64,000 bases of DNA. Source: Myxococcales bacterium (lineage in GTDB: Bacteria > Myxococcota_A > Polyangia > Polyangiales > Ga0077539). Positions 48,170 through 56,722 of this stretch are shown one piece after another. Where the stretch lies: positions 124,001 to 188,000 of the forward strand of contig JAEUKH010000050.1 in assembly GCA_016792845.1 (NCBI GenBank). Reading direction: 5' to 3'. The translations under genes were made by a program, and so were the position numbers. Within the stretch, counting starts at the first letter, position 1, and each line of letters opens with the position of its first letter. The notes under the pieces were generated by a model. It was given only the letters and a program-made list of their open reading frames with translations. It made no database searches and was not told where the DNA came from.

Positions 48170-50167
48170 ATGATCGACTCGGTTGATTCAAAGAACGTTC
48201 GCAAGGCCCTTGAGCTTGCGCGCTCGCAGCGCACACAGATTACGCGTGGGGCCCCGCTCCCCATTGACACGGCCCACGTGGTCGGGGCCTGCCCCAACTG
48301 CGGGGTGCTCGGCGCGACGATCCTTGGCTTCCCCGATCCGCCGTACGCGGGCCCGCGCGGTCAGCCGCGGTACCGTAACGCCAAAGAGCTCGCGCGCTTC
48401 ATCGAAGAGCTTTTCAAGAACCCCCCGCCGCTCCCCGCGCCCGAAGACCCCACCGAGGGCAAGGGCACGCCCCAACAGCCGCCCCTCTGGCGTGGGCTCT
48501 GCGTGTGCGGCGCCAAGGTCGCCCCGCCCCAGCCCGACCCCCGTACGGGCGAAATGGTCGGCGACCCCGCGGCCACCCCGCGCCGGGTGTGCGGCGTTCG
48601 CTTTGTCAAAGCCATGCCGGGCGCCGGCGCCGAGCTGATGATCGAGTCGCTGGCCGGCGGTGACGGCGGCATCCCCTTCACCGACGGCGTGGCGATCAAG
48701 CATCGCATTTTGCGCGCGCCGCTCGACGGGGTCGAGAGCGAGGTCGCCGCCGGGCTCGAAGATGCCGCCATCGAGAAGGCCTTCTCGCGCCCGCTCACCC
48801 TCGCCACAGTTTGGGCCTCGGTGCTCGACCGCGCCGCGGCGGGCGAAGAGGTGCTGCTCGAGGTCGAGCCCGGGTACTCGATCTGGGCGGGCCCGAAAGA
48901 AGACAAGACCCTTGAATCACAGTTGAAAGCGCTGATCGGCGACGACCCCGAGATGGGCGCCTTCCCGCTGGCGATGTTGCCCCAGATCGCGCCGATGCCC
49001 CAAGGGCCCGACTTCACCCTGTGGACGTTCGAGCACGCCGAGAAGATCCTCAAGGGCGACCTCCGCGCGGGCATCATGCTCGACCGCAAGGTGGTGCGTA
49101 AGCAGATCGAGGCGCAGCTCGAGCGCATCTCGCTCGGGTGGCAAGAGCAGCAGGGCGGCGCCTTGGTGCTGGCAACGGCCAACGAGCTCCGCTGGCCGGT
49201 TGAAGTGGCCATCGTGGGCCTCGGCGGCGGTCACCTCGGGTGGTACCTCAATGAGACCACCGCGGCGGCGGCGGGCGAAGCCATGGCGCGGATCGCGGAG
49301 ATCAAGCGCTTTGTCGACGCCACCAAGGCCGAGCGCCCCGAGTGCACCTTTGAGTTCAACGGTATGAACATGCTGCCCAAGCGCGCCGACGGCAGCGCCG
49401 GGCGCCCCATCAACCTGATGGATCTGCCCTTCAGGGCGCCGCCGGGCAGCAACGACTTCAAGCGCGAGGTGCGCTTCTCGTGTGATGACCTGCCCAAGAG
49501 CGCCGACCCGACGCGCCGCTGCCCCTGCGGCGAGAAGGCGTGGGTGAGCGCGCGGCTCTTCCCTGAGAACGTGGTGAGCGAGTTCAAGAAGGCCACCGGC
49601 GGCAAGACCCCGCGCATCATCGAAGAGTGGCCCAAGGCCGCCCTGGTGGCGACCATCTCGTGCGATCGGCATGTGCGCATCCCGCTCCAAGAAGAGATCG
49701 AAGGCGCGGGCCTCAAGGGCGCGACCTTTGACAAGCGCATGGCCGAAGACCTGCCCAACAGCATCTTCGCGGTCGACGTCTCGATGCACGAAGACAAGAA
49801 CAAGAAGCGCGCCCTGCTCGCGTACGGGCCCCTCATGGCCAGCGTGGTCATCAACGATCACCTTGTGAGCGCGCTCCATCAGGCCTGCGGCAAGCCGCTC
49901 CGCACCTCCGAGGCGAGCGCGGTGGTGACCTCGCCGAACATCCTCGTGCTCACCGAGGCCGGCTTCGACGACGAGCGCCTCGACCAGGTGCTCGACATGG
50001 GCGCCGGGATGGACGGCATCCCCGCCGACGTCGACCCGCCCTTCGACCTCTCATGGGACGTCAGCCTCACCGCGGCGCCCGTGGGCAAGTTCATGAACCT
50101 CCGCCCCGCGCCCCCTGAGCAGATGGGGGGCGGTGGCGGCGGCGGCGCCCCTGGCCCCCGACGCTGA
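48170..50167 (+). CDS. Large protein with Cys clusters, unknown function
   Basis: A 665-residue protein that I do not recognise. The N-terminal region has CPNCGVLG near residue 40, CVCGAKVAPPQ near 110 and a Cys in RVCGVRF (about 143), and the second half has KRCPCGEKAW-like RRCPCGEKAW (about 450); these could form zinc or other metal sites. A Gly-rich strand (GLGGGHLGWYLNET) and GPDFTLWTFEHAEKILKGD lie between. There is no signal peptide or transmembrane segment, and the end is Gly-rich (MGGGGGGGAP). The start at 48170 is chosen for the GGAG site at about 48155; upstream frame is open but unlikely. The gene ends just before a strong terminator. Confidence 0.75.
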   Translation: MIDSVDSKNVRKALELARSQRTQITRGAPLPIDTAHVVGACPNCGVLGATILGFPDPPYAGPRGQPRYRNAKELARFIEELFKNPPPLPAPEDPTEGKGTPQQPPLWRGLCVCGAKVAPPQPDPRTGEMVGDPAATPRRVCGVRFVKAMPGAGAELMIESLAGGDGGIPFTDGVAIKHRILRAPLDGVESEVAAGLEDAAIEKAFSRPLTLATVWASVLDRAAAGEEVLLEVEPGYSIWAGPKEDKTLESQLKALIGDDPEMGAFPLAMLPQIAPMPQGPDFTLWTFEHAEKILKGDLRAGIMLDRKVVRKQIEAQLERISLGWQEQQGGALVLATANELRWPVEVAIVGLGGGHLGWYLNETTAAAAGEAMARIAEIKRFVDATKAERPECTFEFNGMNMLPKRADGSAGRPINLMDLPFRAPPGSNDFKREVRFSCDDLPKSADPTRRCPCGEKAWVSARLFPENVVSEFKKATGGKTPRIIEEWPKAALVATISCDRHVRIPLQEEIEGAGLKGATFDKRMAEDLPNSIFAVDVSMHEDKNKKRALLAYGPLMASVVINDHLVSALHQACGKPLRTSEASAVVTSPNILVLTEAGFDDERLDQVLDMGAGMDGIPADVDPPFDLSWDVSLTAAPVGKFMNLRPAPPEQMGGGGGGGAPGPRR

Positions 50168-50184
50168 GTTGTTGTCTTGAATGA

Positions 50185-50226
50185 AGAGCCCCCGTCGCGC
50201 CTCTCGGGTGACGCGACGGGGGCTCT
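50185..50226 (+). terminator. Rho-independent-type terminator
   Basis: A perfect 15-bp inverted repeat (left arm 50185-50199, right arm 50212-50226; core GAGCCCCCGTCGCG paired with its complement) with a 12-base loop lies 18 bases after the stop of the preceding gene. The T-rich tail is short (TCATTT), but stem strength is exceptional. The open frame covering this region (from 50181) is therefore not a real start. Confidence 0.85.
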
Positions 50227-50229
50227 CAT

Positions 50230-50537
50230 TTGGGCCGACGGGCGACGAAGCACGAGAGCCTCCGGGCAGATCAAGCCGCTGCCCGCCTCTATTGACATGC
50301 TCTGAAAACGCGCCCGACGCAGACTTGAACATCGCGCTGGTTCGGTCTGATGCGTCGGTTGTTGCGAGCAGCACATCATTCGACAACAACGATGAGGTGA
50401 TCACGGTGGCAATCCCCGCAGCGGCTCAAGAGGAGACATTCGAACTGGTGGTTACTCGGGCTGGCCTGCCACGCACCGCAATGACATACTATGGCATTGC
50501 ATGGGATCACTTCGCGACCAACTGTGCACCACAATGA
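50230..50537 (+). pseudogene. Fragment of a PPC-type C-terminal domain (repeat copy 1)
   Basis: Coding-like remnant with visibly lower GC than its surroundings. The readable tail is DLNIALVRSDASVVASSTSF, then DNNDEVITVAIPAAAQEETF and ends with TYYGIAWDHFATNCAPQ, which looks like the end of a pre-peptidase C-terminal (PPC) domain such as those closing secreted peptidases. There is no real start codon or signal peptide, so this is a truncated 3' end; the exact 5' limit is undefined. Its TGA overlaps the ATG of the Cys-rich lipoprotein gene. The 50332-50417 part recurs at 51173. Confidence 0.6.
50332..50417 (+). repeat. Direct repeat of 86 bases, copy 1
   Basis: An 86-base segment, starting TCGCGCTGGTTCGGTCTGAT and ending GGCAATCCCC, that matches 51173-51258 at 84 of 86 positions. 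The two copies are 841 bases apart in direct orientation and bracket the lipoprotein gene, so recombination between them would delete it. Confidence 0.95.
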
Positions 50538-51151
50538 AGCGGGCCATGCGACTGCTGGGCATTCTTCTTCTCGGCTGCACCTCCGCGGTCGGCACATCAG
50601 GCAACGACGCGCTCGTCGATCGGCCGCCCGTCGACGACTCCACCATCGAAGACTCCGTGGCGGATGCGTCGAACGAAACGGGCACTCCCGGTGACTTTGA
50701 TGTTCCCTTTGATGGGTCGCTGACCAGTGGCCCCGACGCGGCGATCGACGCGGCGTCAGAGTCAGGGGCCGACGAACGACCCGACGCCTCTGCGGATGAC
50801 CGGGCAATGAACTTCATCGATCATGGGGGTGAGGTCTTCGCCGGAGACGCCGTTGAAGGCGACGCCCCGTCTGACGCACCCAACCTTCAGGATGCCTCCC
50901 CTTGTCTTGGAGGGGTCGACAGCATCACCCGCGGTTGCACGCACTGCAAGTTCGTAGACGCCATTGTGGTCGCTGCGTGCCGCCCTCCGCTCTTCGATCG
51001 CTGTTATCAATACAGCGTTGACTGCATCGACCCTGGGTTCGTTCACTGCATGGCATCCCGATACGCGCAGTATCCTGGGCTAAGAGAGGCCTGCGTGATG
51101 TTCTGCAATCGCGCACGAGACGCTGGTTATAGCGGCGGATGCGCATTCTGA
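50534..51151 (+). CDS. Cys-rich lipoprotein in the low-GC island
   Basis: A 205-residue predicted lipoprotein. Signal peptide KRAMRLLGILLLGCTSA has a clear lipobox. An Asp/Ser/Ala-rich linker (about 30-105) leads to a C-terminal domain of about 85 residues rich in cysteine (CLGGVDSITRGCTHCKFVDA, VAACRPPLFDRCYQYSVDC, FVHCMASRYAQYPGLREACV), probably disulfide-stabilised. The ATG sits in an ATGA overlap with the end of the upstream PPC fragment. Codon use is less GC-biased than in the neighbours. The function is unknown; it may have been acquired together with the flanking remnants. Confidence 0.75.
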   Translation: MKRAMRLLGILLLGCTSAVGTSGNDALVDRPPVDDSTIEDSVADASNETGTPGDFDVPFDGSLTSGPDAAIDAASESGADERPDASADDRAMNFIDHGGEVFAGDAVEGDAPSDAPNLQDASPCLGGVDSITRGCTHCKFVDAIVVAACRPPLFDRCYQYSVDCIDPGFVHCMASRYAQYPGLREACVMFCNRARDAGYSGGCAF

Positions 51152-51172
51152 GAGGGTGTTTGCTCGCAGACC

Positions 51173-51258
51173 TCGCGCTGGTTCGGTCTGATGCGTCGGT
51201 TGTTGCGAGCAGCGCATCATTCGACAACAACGATGAGGTGATCACCGTGGCAATCCCC
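51173..51258 (+). repeat. Direct repeat of 86 bases, copy 2
   Basis: Second copy of the 50332-50417 segment, with only two substitutions. The same reading (ALVRSDASVVASSASFDNND) is kept, but the sequence after the repeat is unrelated (SDRRDVIDGILYKLFRYQRR) and stops at 51333, so only the repeat portion of the domain is present. It begins 22 bases after the end of the lipoprotein gene. Confidence 0.95.
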
Positions 51259-51385
51259 TCAACGTCTGACCGGCGAGACGTGATCGACGGCATTCTCTAC
51301 AAACTCTTCCGGTACCAGCGACGCGGTGTTTAGACTGTGTCGGCAATTGTCATGACGTACATCGAATGCATGCGATGGTGCGCAT

Positions 51386-51619
51386 AGGCTCGTAGTGCTG
51401 CTCGCGCTTTTCGTCGCGGGTTGTGAACCCGCGTGAGGTCACACCAGGCGCGAGGCTCATGCGCCCGCACCGGATGAGATCACGCCGGGCGCTGGGTCGC
51501 GGTGCAACCTCGTCGGAATGGGCGCTTCGCCCCCCTCTGCCGACGGCGCCACAGTTGCGGACACAGCCCGGAAAGCGACCGTCGCAGCGACACCGGGGCT
51601 TCAAGTCTGTATTGTTTGA
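51386..51619 (+). pseudogene. Relic of a lipoprotein gene
   Basis: In one frame the sequence reads RLVVLLALFVAGCEPA, a textbook lipoprotein signal peptide and lipobox, but an in-frame TGA follows at 51434-51436 and no start codon precedes it in frame (an ATG at 51375 is out of frame by one). The frame then continues open (GHTRREAHAPAPDEITPGAG and so on) to a TGA at 51617-51619. This looks like a decayed lipoprotein gene with a frameshift and a nonsense change. The rest of the 520-base gap 51152-51671 holds the second 86-base repeat and no intact gene. Confidence 0.4.
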
Positions 51620-51630
51620 TGGCCTCTGAG

Positions 51631-51661
51631 GCCGCAGTGTGCCGAAGCGCGGGCCTGCGGC
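51631..51661 (-). terminator. Possible hairpin after the NUDIX gene
   Basis: Inverted repeat GCCGCAG (51631-51637) and CTGCGGC (51655-51661), with a 17-base loop, 11 bases beyond the stop of the minus-strand NUDIX gene. It could end the M20-NUDIX transcript; there is no T run, so support is weak. Confidence 0.3.
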
Positions 51662-51671
51662 ATCGCTCACA

Positions 51672-52235
51672 TCAGAGCTGTTCGTAGCGCGCGGGGCCGC
51701 TCAGGCCCTCGGCCGCGAACCACCGCGACGCGGCTTCGACATGCAGCGAGAACGCGAACGCTTCGGCGAGCCCCTCAGGGCCCCAGACCGCGCCGCGCTC
51801 AAGGGTCTCGTGGTTGGCCTCGAAGGCCCCGAGGGCGCTCGCCGCGACAGGGGCCGCGACCGAGAACAGGAGCACCCGGTTGGGGCGCGGCGCGCTGCTC
51901 GAAAACCCCTGCGGCACCAGGGTCTGCGGGTCGATCACGATGTTGAGCTCTTCGCGCAGCTCGCGGGCGCTCCCCGCTTGCCACGACTCGTGCTCTTCGA
52001 GGAAGCCGCCGGGCAGCGCGAGGCGACCCTTCTGCGGTTCGATGCCGCGCCGAAGCACCATGAGGCCGCGCGCGTCGCCGCGATGCACTGGTAAGAGCAC
52101 CACGCCCACGGGGATGGGGTTGGCCCAAACCGTCACGCCGCACGCGGGGTTGACGCAGCGACGAGGGTACTTCAACGGCTCGACGTGGGCCGTGCCGCAG
52201 AACGAGCAGAAGCGATCTCGAACGGGAGGATTCAC
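51672..52235 (-). CDS. NUDIX hydrolase with zinc ribbon
   Basis: A 187-residue Nudix enzyme (GTG start) with an N-terminal zinc-ribbon (CSFCGTAHV and CVNPACGVTVWANPIPV). The Nudix box is GGFLEEHESWQAGSARELRE then ELNI, with the catalytic Glu residues present (REUxEE core). It lacks the NudC signature after the box, so it is not clearly NADH pyrophosphatase; substrates of this subgroup include nucleoside diphosphate derivatives. It lies 8 bases downstream of the M20 peptidase gene and is probably co-transcribed with it. Confidence 0.9.
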   Translation of the reverse strand: MNPPVRDRFCSFCGTAHVEPLKYPRRCVNPACGVTVWANPIPVGVVLLPVHRGDARGLMVLRRGIEPQKGRLALPGGFLEEHESWQAGSARELREELNIVIDPQTLVPQGFSSSAPRPNRVLLFSVAAPVAASALGAFEANHETLERGAVWGPEGLAEAFAFSLHVEAASRWFAAEGLSGPARYEQL

Positions 52236-52243
52236 GCGGTCAC

Positions 52244-53686
<1,443 letters not shown>

Positions 53687-53946
53687 GGCCGAGAGAATGC
53701 CCGATACCCCATGGAGTTCAAGCGTCAGCGCCGCGCCCGACCCCGGCCCCGAAGTCGCCCGGGGCGCAGGGCGGCGGCACGCGTGCGCCGCAGAATCGCT
53801 TGCTTTTGTGGTAAATCGCGTCGAAATGCGCGCCGCGTCGTTGACGACCCCGGGGGGGTGCCTACGCTGGGTCGGCGCCTGAAGACAGCGACCCGCGACG
53901 CGGCGCTGAGCGTTCACGGCAACACACCCTACAAACAACCTCCCGC

Positions 53947-53953
53947 AAAGGAG
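53947..53953 (+). promoter_or_regulatory. Ribosome-binding site of clpB
   Basis: AAAGGAG lies 7 bases before the ATG at 53961 and decides between that ATG and the second in-frame ATG at 53967. The 274-base divergent gap 53687-53960 must also hold clpB promoter elements; I saw no CIRCE element. Confidence 0.85.
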
Positions 53954-53960
53954 TCTCATC

Positions 53961-56540
53961 ATGCGAATGGACCGATTTACCACCCGCACCCGCGAGGCCC
54001 TCGCCGCCGCACAGAATGAAGCAACCCGCCGCGGCAACCCCGAGCTCTTGCCTGAACATCTCGTGCTCGCCCTTCTCGATCAAGAGCAGGGGGTGCTCGG
54101 CGCGCTGGTGCAGAAAGCCGGCGCCAACAGCGAAGCCTTGCGCGGCGAGTTCGAGAAGATCGTCGAGCGGCTCCCGCGGGTGACCGGGGGCAGCGAGCCC
54201 TCGCTCTCGCGCCGCACCGCCACGCTCTTGCAGAAGGCCGAAGACGAGTCGAAGGCCCTCAAAGACGAGTACCTCTCGGTCGAGCACCTGGGGCTCGCCG
54301 CGCTCAAGCACGACCGCGAGGTGGGCGCGATCTTCAAGCGCTTCGGCGTCGACGACGCGCGGTATCTGAACGCGCTCAAAGAGGTGCGCGGCAGTCAGCG
54401 GGTCACCTCGGCCGACCCCGAGGGCACCTTTCAGGCGCTTGAGAAATACTGCAAAGACCTCACGCAGCTCGCGAAGACGGGCAAGCTCGACCCGGTGATC
54501 GGGCGCGATGAAGAGATCCGTCGGGTGATGCAAGTGCTCGCGCGGCGAACCAAGAACAACCCCGTGCTCATCGGTGAGCCCGGCGTGGGCAAGACCGCCG
54601 TGGTCGAAGGCATCGCCCAGCGGATCGTGCGCGGTGACGTGCCCGAGAGCCTGAAAGACAAGCGCATCGTGGCGCTCGACCTCGCGGCCCTGGTGGCGGG
54701 GGCGAAGTTCCGCGGTGAGTTCGAAGAGCGGTTGAAGGCGGTGCTCAAAGAGGTTGAGAGCGCGGGTAACATCGTGCTGTTCATCGATGAGCTGCACACC
54801 CTCGTCGGCGCCGGCGCCGCCGAAGGCGCGATGGATGCGAGCAACATGCTGAAGCCCGCCCTGGCCCGCGGCGAGCTCCACTGCATCGGCGCGACCACCC
54901 TCGACGAGTTTCGCAAGCGCGTCGAGAAAGACCCTGCCCTCGAGCGGCGCTTTCAGCAGGTCTTCGTCGCGCCGCCTTCGGTCGAAGACACCGTGGCGAT
55001 CTTGCGCGGCCTCAAAGAGCGCTACGAGGTGCACCACGGGATCCGCATCCAAGACGCGGCCCTGGTGGCCGCCGCGACGCTGTCGAACCGGTACATCACC
55101 GAGCGCTTTCTGCCCGACAAGGCCATCGACCTGGTCGACGAGGCGGCCTCGAAGCTGAAGATGGAGATCGGCTCGATGCCCTTCGAGATCGATCAAGAGA
55201 CGCGCCGGTTGACGCAGCTCGAGATCGAGCGACAGGCCCTCGCCCGCGAAGAAGACGCCGCGAGCAAGATGCGCATCGCCGAGGTGGCCCGAGAGCTCGC
55301 CGAGCTCGAAGAGAAGATCTCAGGCATGAAGGCGCAGTGGCTCCGTGAGAAGGAGCTCATCGGCAAGGTGAAGTCGGTGAAAGAGCGCGCCGAGCGGGCG
55401 CGGCACGACCTCGAGACCGCGACCCGGGCCGGGCGATACGAAGACGCGGGGCGCATTCAGTACGATGTGCTGCCCGCCCTCGACCGCGAGCTCGCCGCGG
55501 TGCAAGAAGAGATCGCGGCGGCGCGAAACGGCGGCTCGAACTACCTCAAAGAGCAGGTCACCGCAGAAGACATCGCCGAGATCGTCTCGAAATGGACGGG
55601 CGTGCCCGTGCGCAAGATGCTCGAGAGCGAGCAGCAGAAGCTCCTGCGCATGGAGGATGTGCTCGGCAAGCGTGTGGTGGGGCAGCGCGAGGCGGTGACC
55701 GCCATCGCCAACGCGGTGCGACGCTCGCGGGCGGGGCTCGGCGACACCCGCCGACCCATCGGGAGCTTCCTCTTTCTCGGCCCGACGGGGGTGGGCAAGA
55801 CCGAGCTCGCCAAGGCCCTGGCGGAGTTCTTGTTTGATGACGAGCGCGCCATCGTGCGACTCGACATGAGCGAGTATATGGAGAAGCATGCCGTCTCTCG
55901 CTTGATCGGCGCGCCGCCGGGCTATGTCGGGTACGACGAGGGCGGGCAGCTCACCGAGCCGGTGCGCCGCCGCCCCTACTCGGTGGTGCTCTTCGATGAG
56001 GTCGAGAAGGCCCACCCCGATGTGTGGAACGTGCTGCTCCAAGTGCTCGACGACGGCCGCCTCACCGACGGGCAGGGTCGCACCGTCGACTTTCGTAACA
56101 CGGTGATCATTCTGACGAGCAACATCGGCAGTCAGCACATCCTCGATGCGAGCGACAATGAAGCGGTGCGCCGCGCGGTGCTCGAAGACCTGCGCCGCAG
56201 CTTCAGGCCTGAGTTCTTGAACCGCCTCGATGAGACGATCATCTTTCATCGCCTCGGCAAGGGCGAGCTCAGGGCGATCGTCGACATTCAGCTCCGCGAC
56301 TTCGAGCGCCGCCTTGAGCGCCGCGAGCTGAAGCTCAACGTCGACACCGCGGCCAAAGACGCCCTCGGCGAAATGGGCTGGGATCCCGTCTACGGCGCCC
56401 GCCCGCTCAAGCGCGCGATCCAGCAGCAGCTTGAGAACCCGTTGGCGGTGCGCCTCCTCGCGGGCGACTTCGTACCGGGCGACACCATCGGGGTGACCTT
56501 CAACGGCGCCTTCCAGTTTGACAAGGTGCTCGTGAGCTGA
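53961..56540 (+). CDS. clpB: ATP-dependent disaggregase ClpB
   Basis: Hexameric AAA+ chaperone that resolubilises aggregated proteins with DnaK (859 aa, normal length). The N-domain (MDRFTTRTREALAAAQNEAT and on to about residue 145) is followed by AAA-1 (Walker A GEPGVGKTA near 208, Walker B VLFIDELHTLVG), the coiled-coil middle domain (about 400-525; KMRIAEVARELAELEEKISG) and AAA-2 (Walker A GPTGVGKTEL near 612, Walker B VVLFDEVEKAH). It has the ClpB middle domain, so it is not the T6SS ATPase ClpV although a VgrG gene follows after 182 bases. No HrcA/CIRCE operator was recognised upstream. Confidence 0.97.
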   Translation: MRMDRFTTRTREALAAAQNEATRRGNPELLPEHLVLALLDQEQGVLGALVQKAGANSEALRGEFEKIVERLPRVTGGSEPSLSRRTATLLQKAEDESKALKDEYLSVEHLGLAALKHDREVGAIFKRFGVDDARYLNALKEVRGSQRVTSADPEGTFQALEKYCKDLTQLAKTGKLDPVIGRDEEIRRVMQVLARRTKNNPVLIGEPGVGKTAVVEGIAQRIVRGDVPESLKDKRIVALDLAALVAGAKFRGEFEERLKAVLKEVESAGNIVLFIDELHTLVGAGAAEGAMDASNMLKPALARGELHCIGATTLDEFRKRVEKDPALERRFQQVFVAPPSVEDTVAILRGLKERYEVHHGIRIQDAALVAAATLSNRYITERFLPDKAIDLVDEAASKLKMEIGSMPFEIDQETRRLTQLEIERQALAREEDAASKMRIAEVARELAELEEKISGMKAQWLREKELIGKVKSVKERAERARHDLETATRAGRYEDAGRIQYDVLPALDRELAAVQEEIAAARNGGSNYLKEQVTAEDIAEIVSKWTGVPVRKMLESEQQKLLRMEDVLGKRVVGQREAVTAIANAVRRSRAGLGDTRRPIGSFLFLGPTGVGKTELAKALAEFLFDDERAIVRLDMSEYMEKHAVSRLIGAPPGYVGYDEGGQLTEPVRRRPYSVVLFDEVEKAHPDVWNVLLQVLDDGRLTDGQGRTVDFRNTVIILTSNIGSQHILDASDNEAVRRAVLEDLRRSFRPEFLNRLDETIIFHRLGKGELRAIVDIQLRDFERRLERRELKLNVDTAAKDALGEMGWDPVYGARPLKRAIQQQLENPLAVRLLAGDFVPGDTIGVTFNGAFQFDKVLVS

Positions 56541-56722
56541 GCCTCGGCCCCGAACGCGGCGCCTCCAACACCCAACCCCGCAGCGCGCATGCTCTCTCGC
56601 AGGGCATGCGCCTGTGCAGTCTTTGAGAGGCTCGGCTGGTCACTCTGGCCCCACATTGACGGGGGCTTCGAGGGGGTGTTAGCTCGACCGATGGGCCGCT
56701 GCGCCCTGTGGAGGGTGACGCC

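Noticed and set aside
50181..50537. Full 118-codon frame as a complete gene
   Set aside because: Its first part lies inside the perfect terminator hairpin and has no signal peptide; only the later part resembles a domain end, so it is reported as a fragment.
53687..53960. CIRCE operator or heat-shock sigma-32 promoter before clpB
   Set aside because: No TTAGCACTC-N9-GAGTGCTAA and no convincing CTTGAA/CCCCAT pair were found; the gap holds no clear regulatory element apart from the ribosome-binding site.
53961..56540. ClpV (T6SS ATPase) as identity of the AAA+ gene before vgrG
   Set aside because: The normal ClpB N-domain and long middle domain are present, and no other tss genes flank it; vgrG starts 182 bases later with its own signals.
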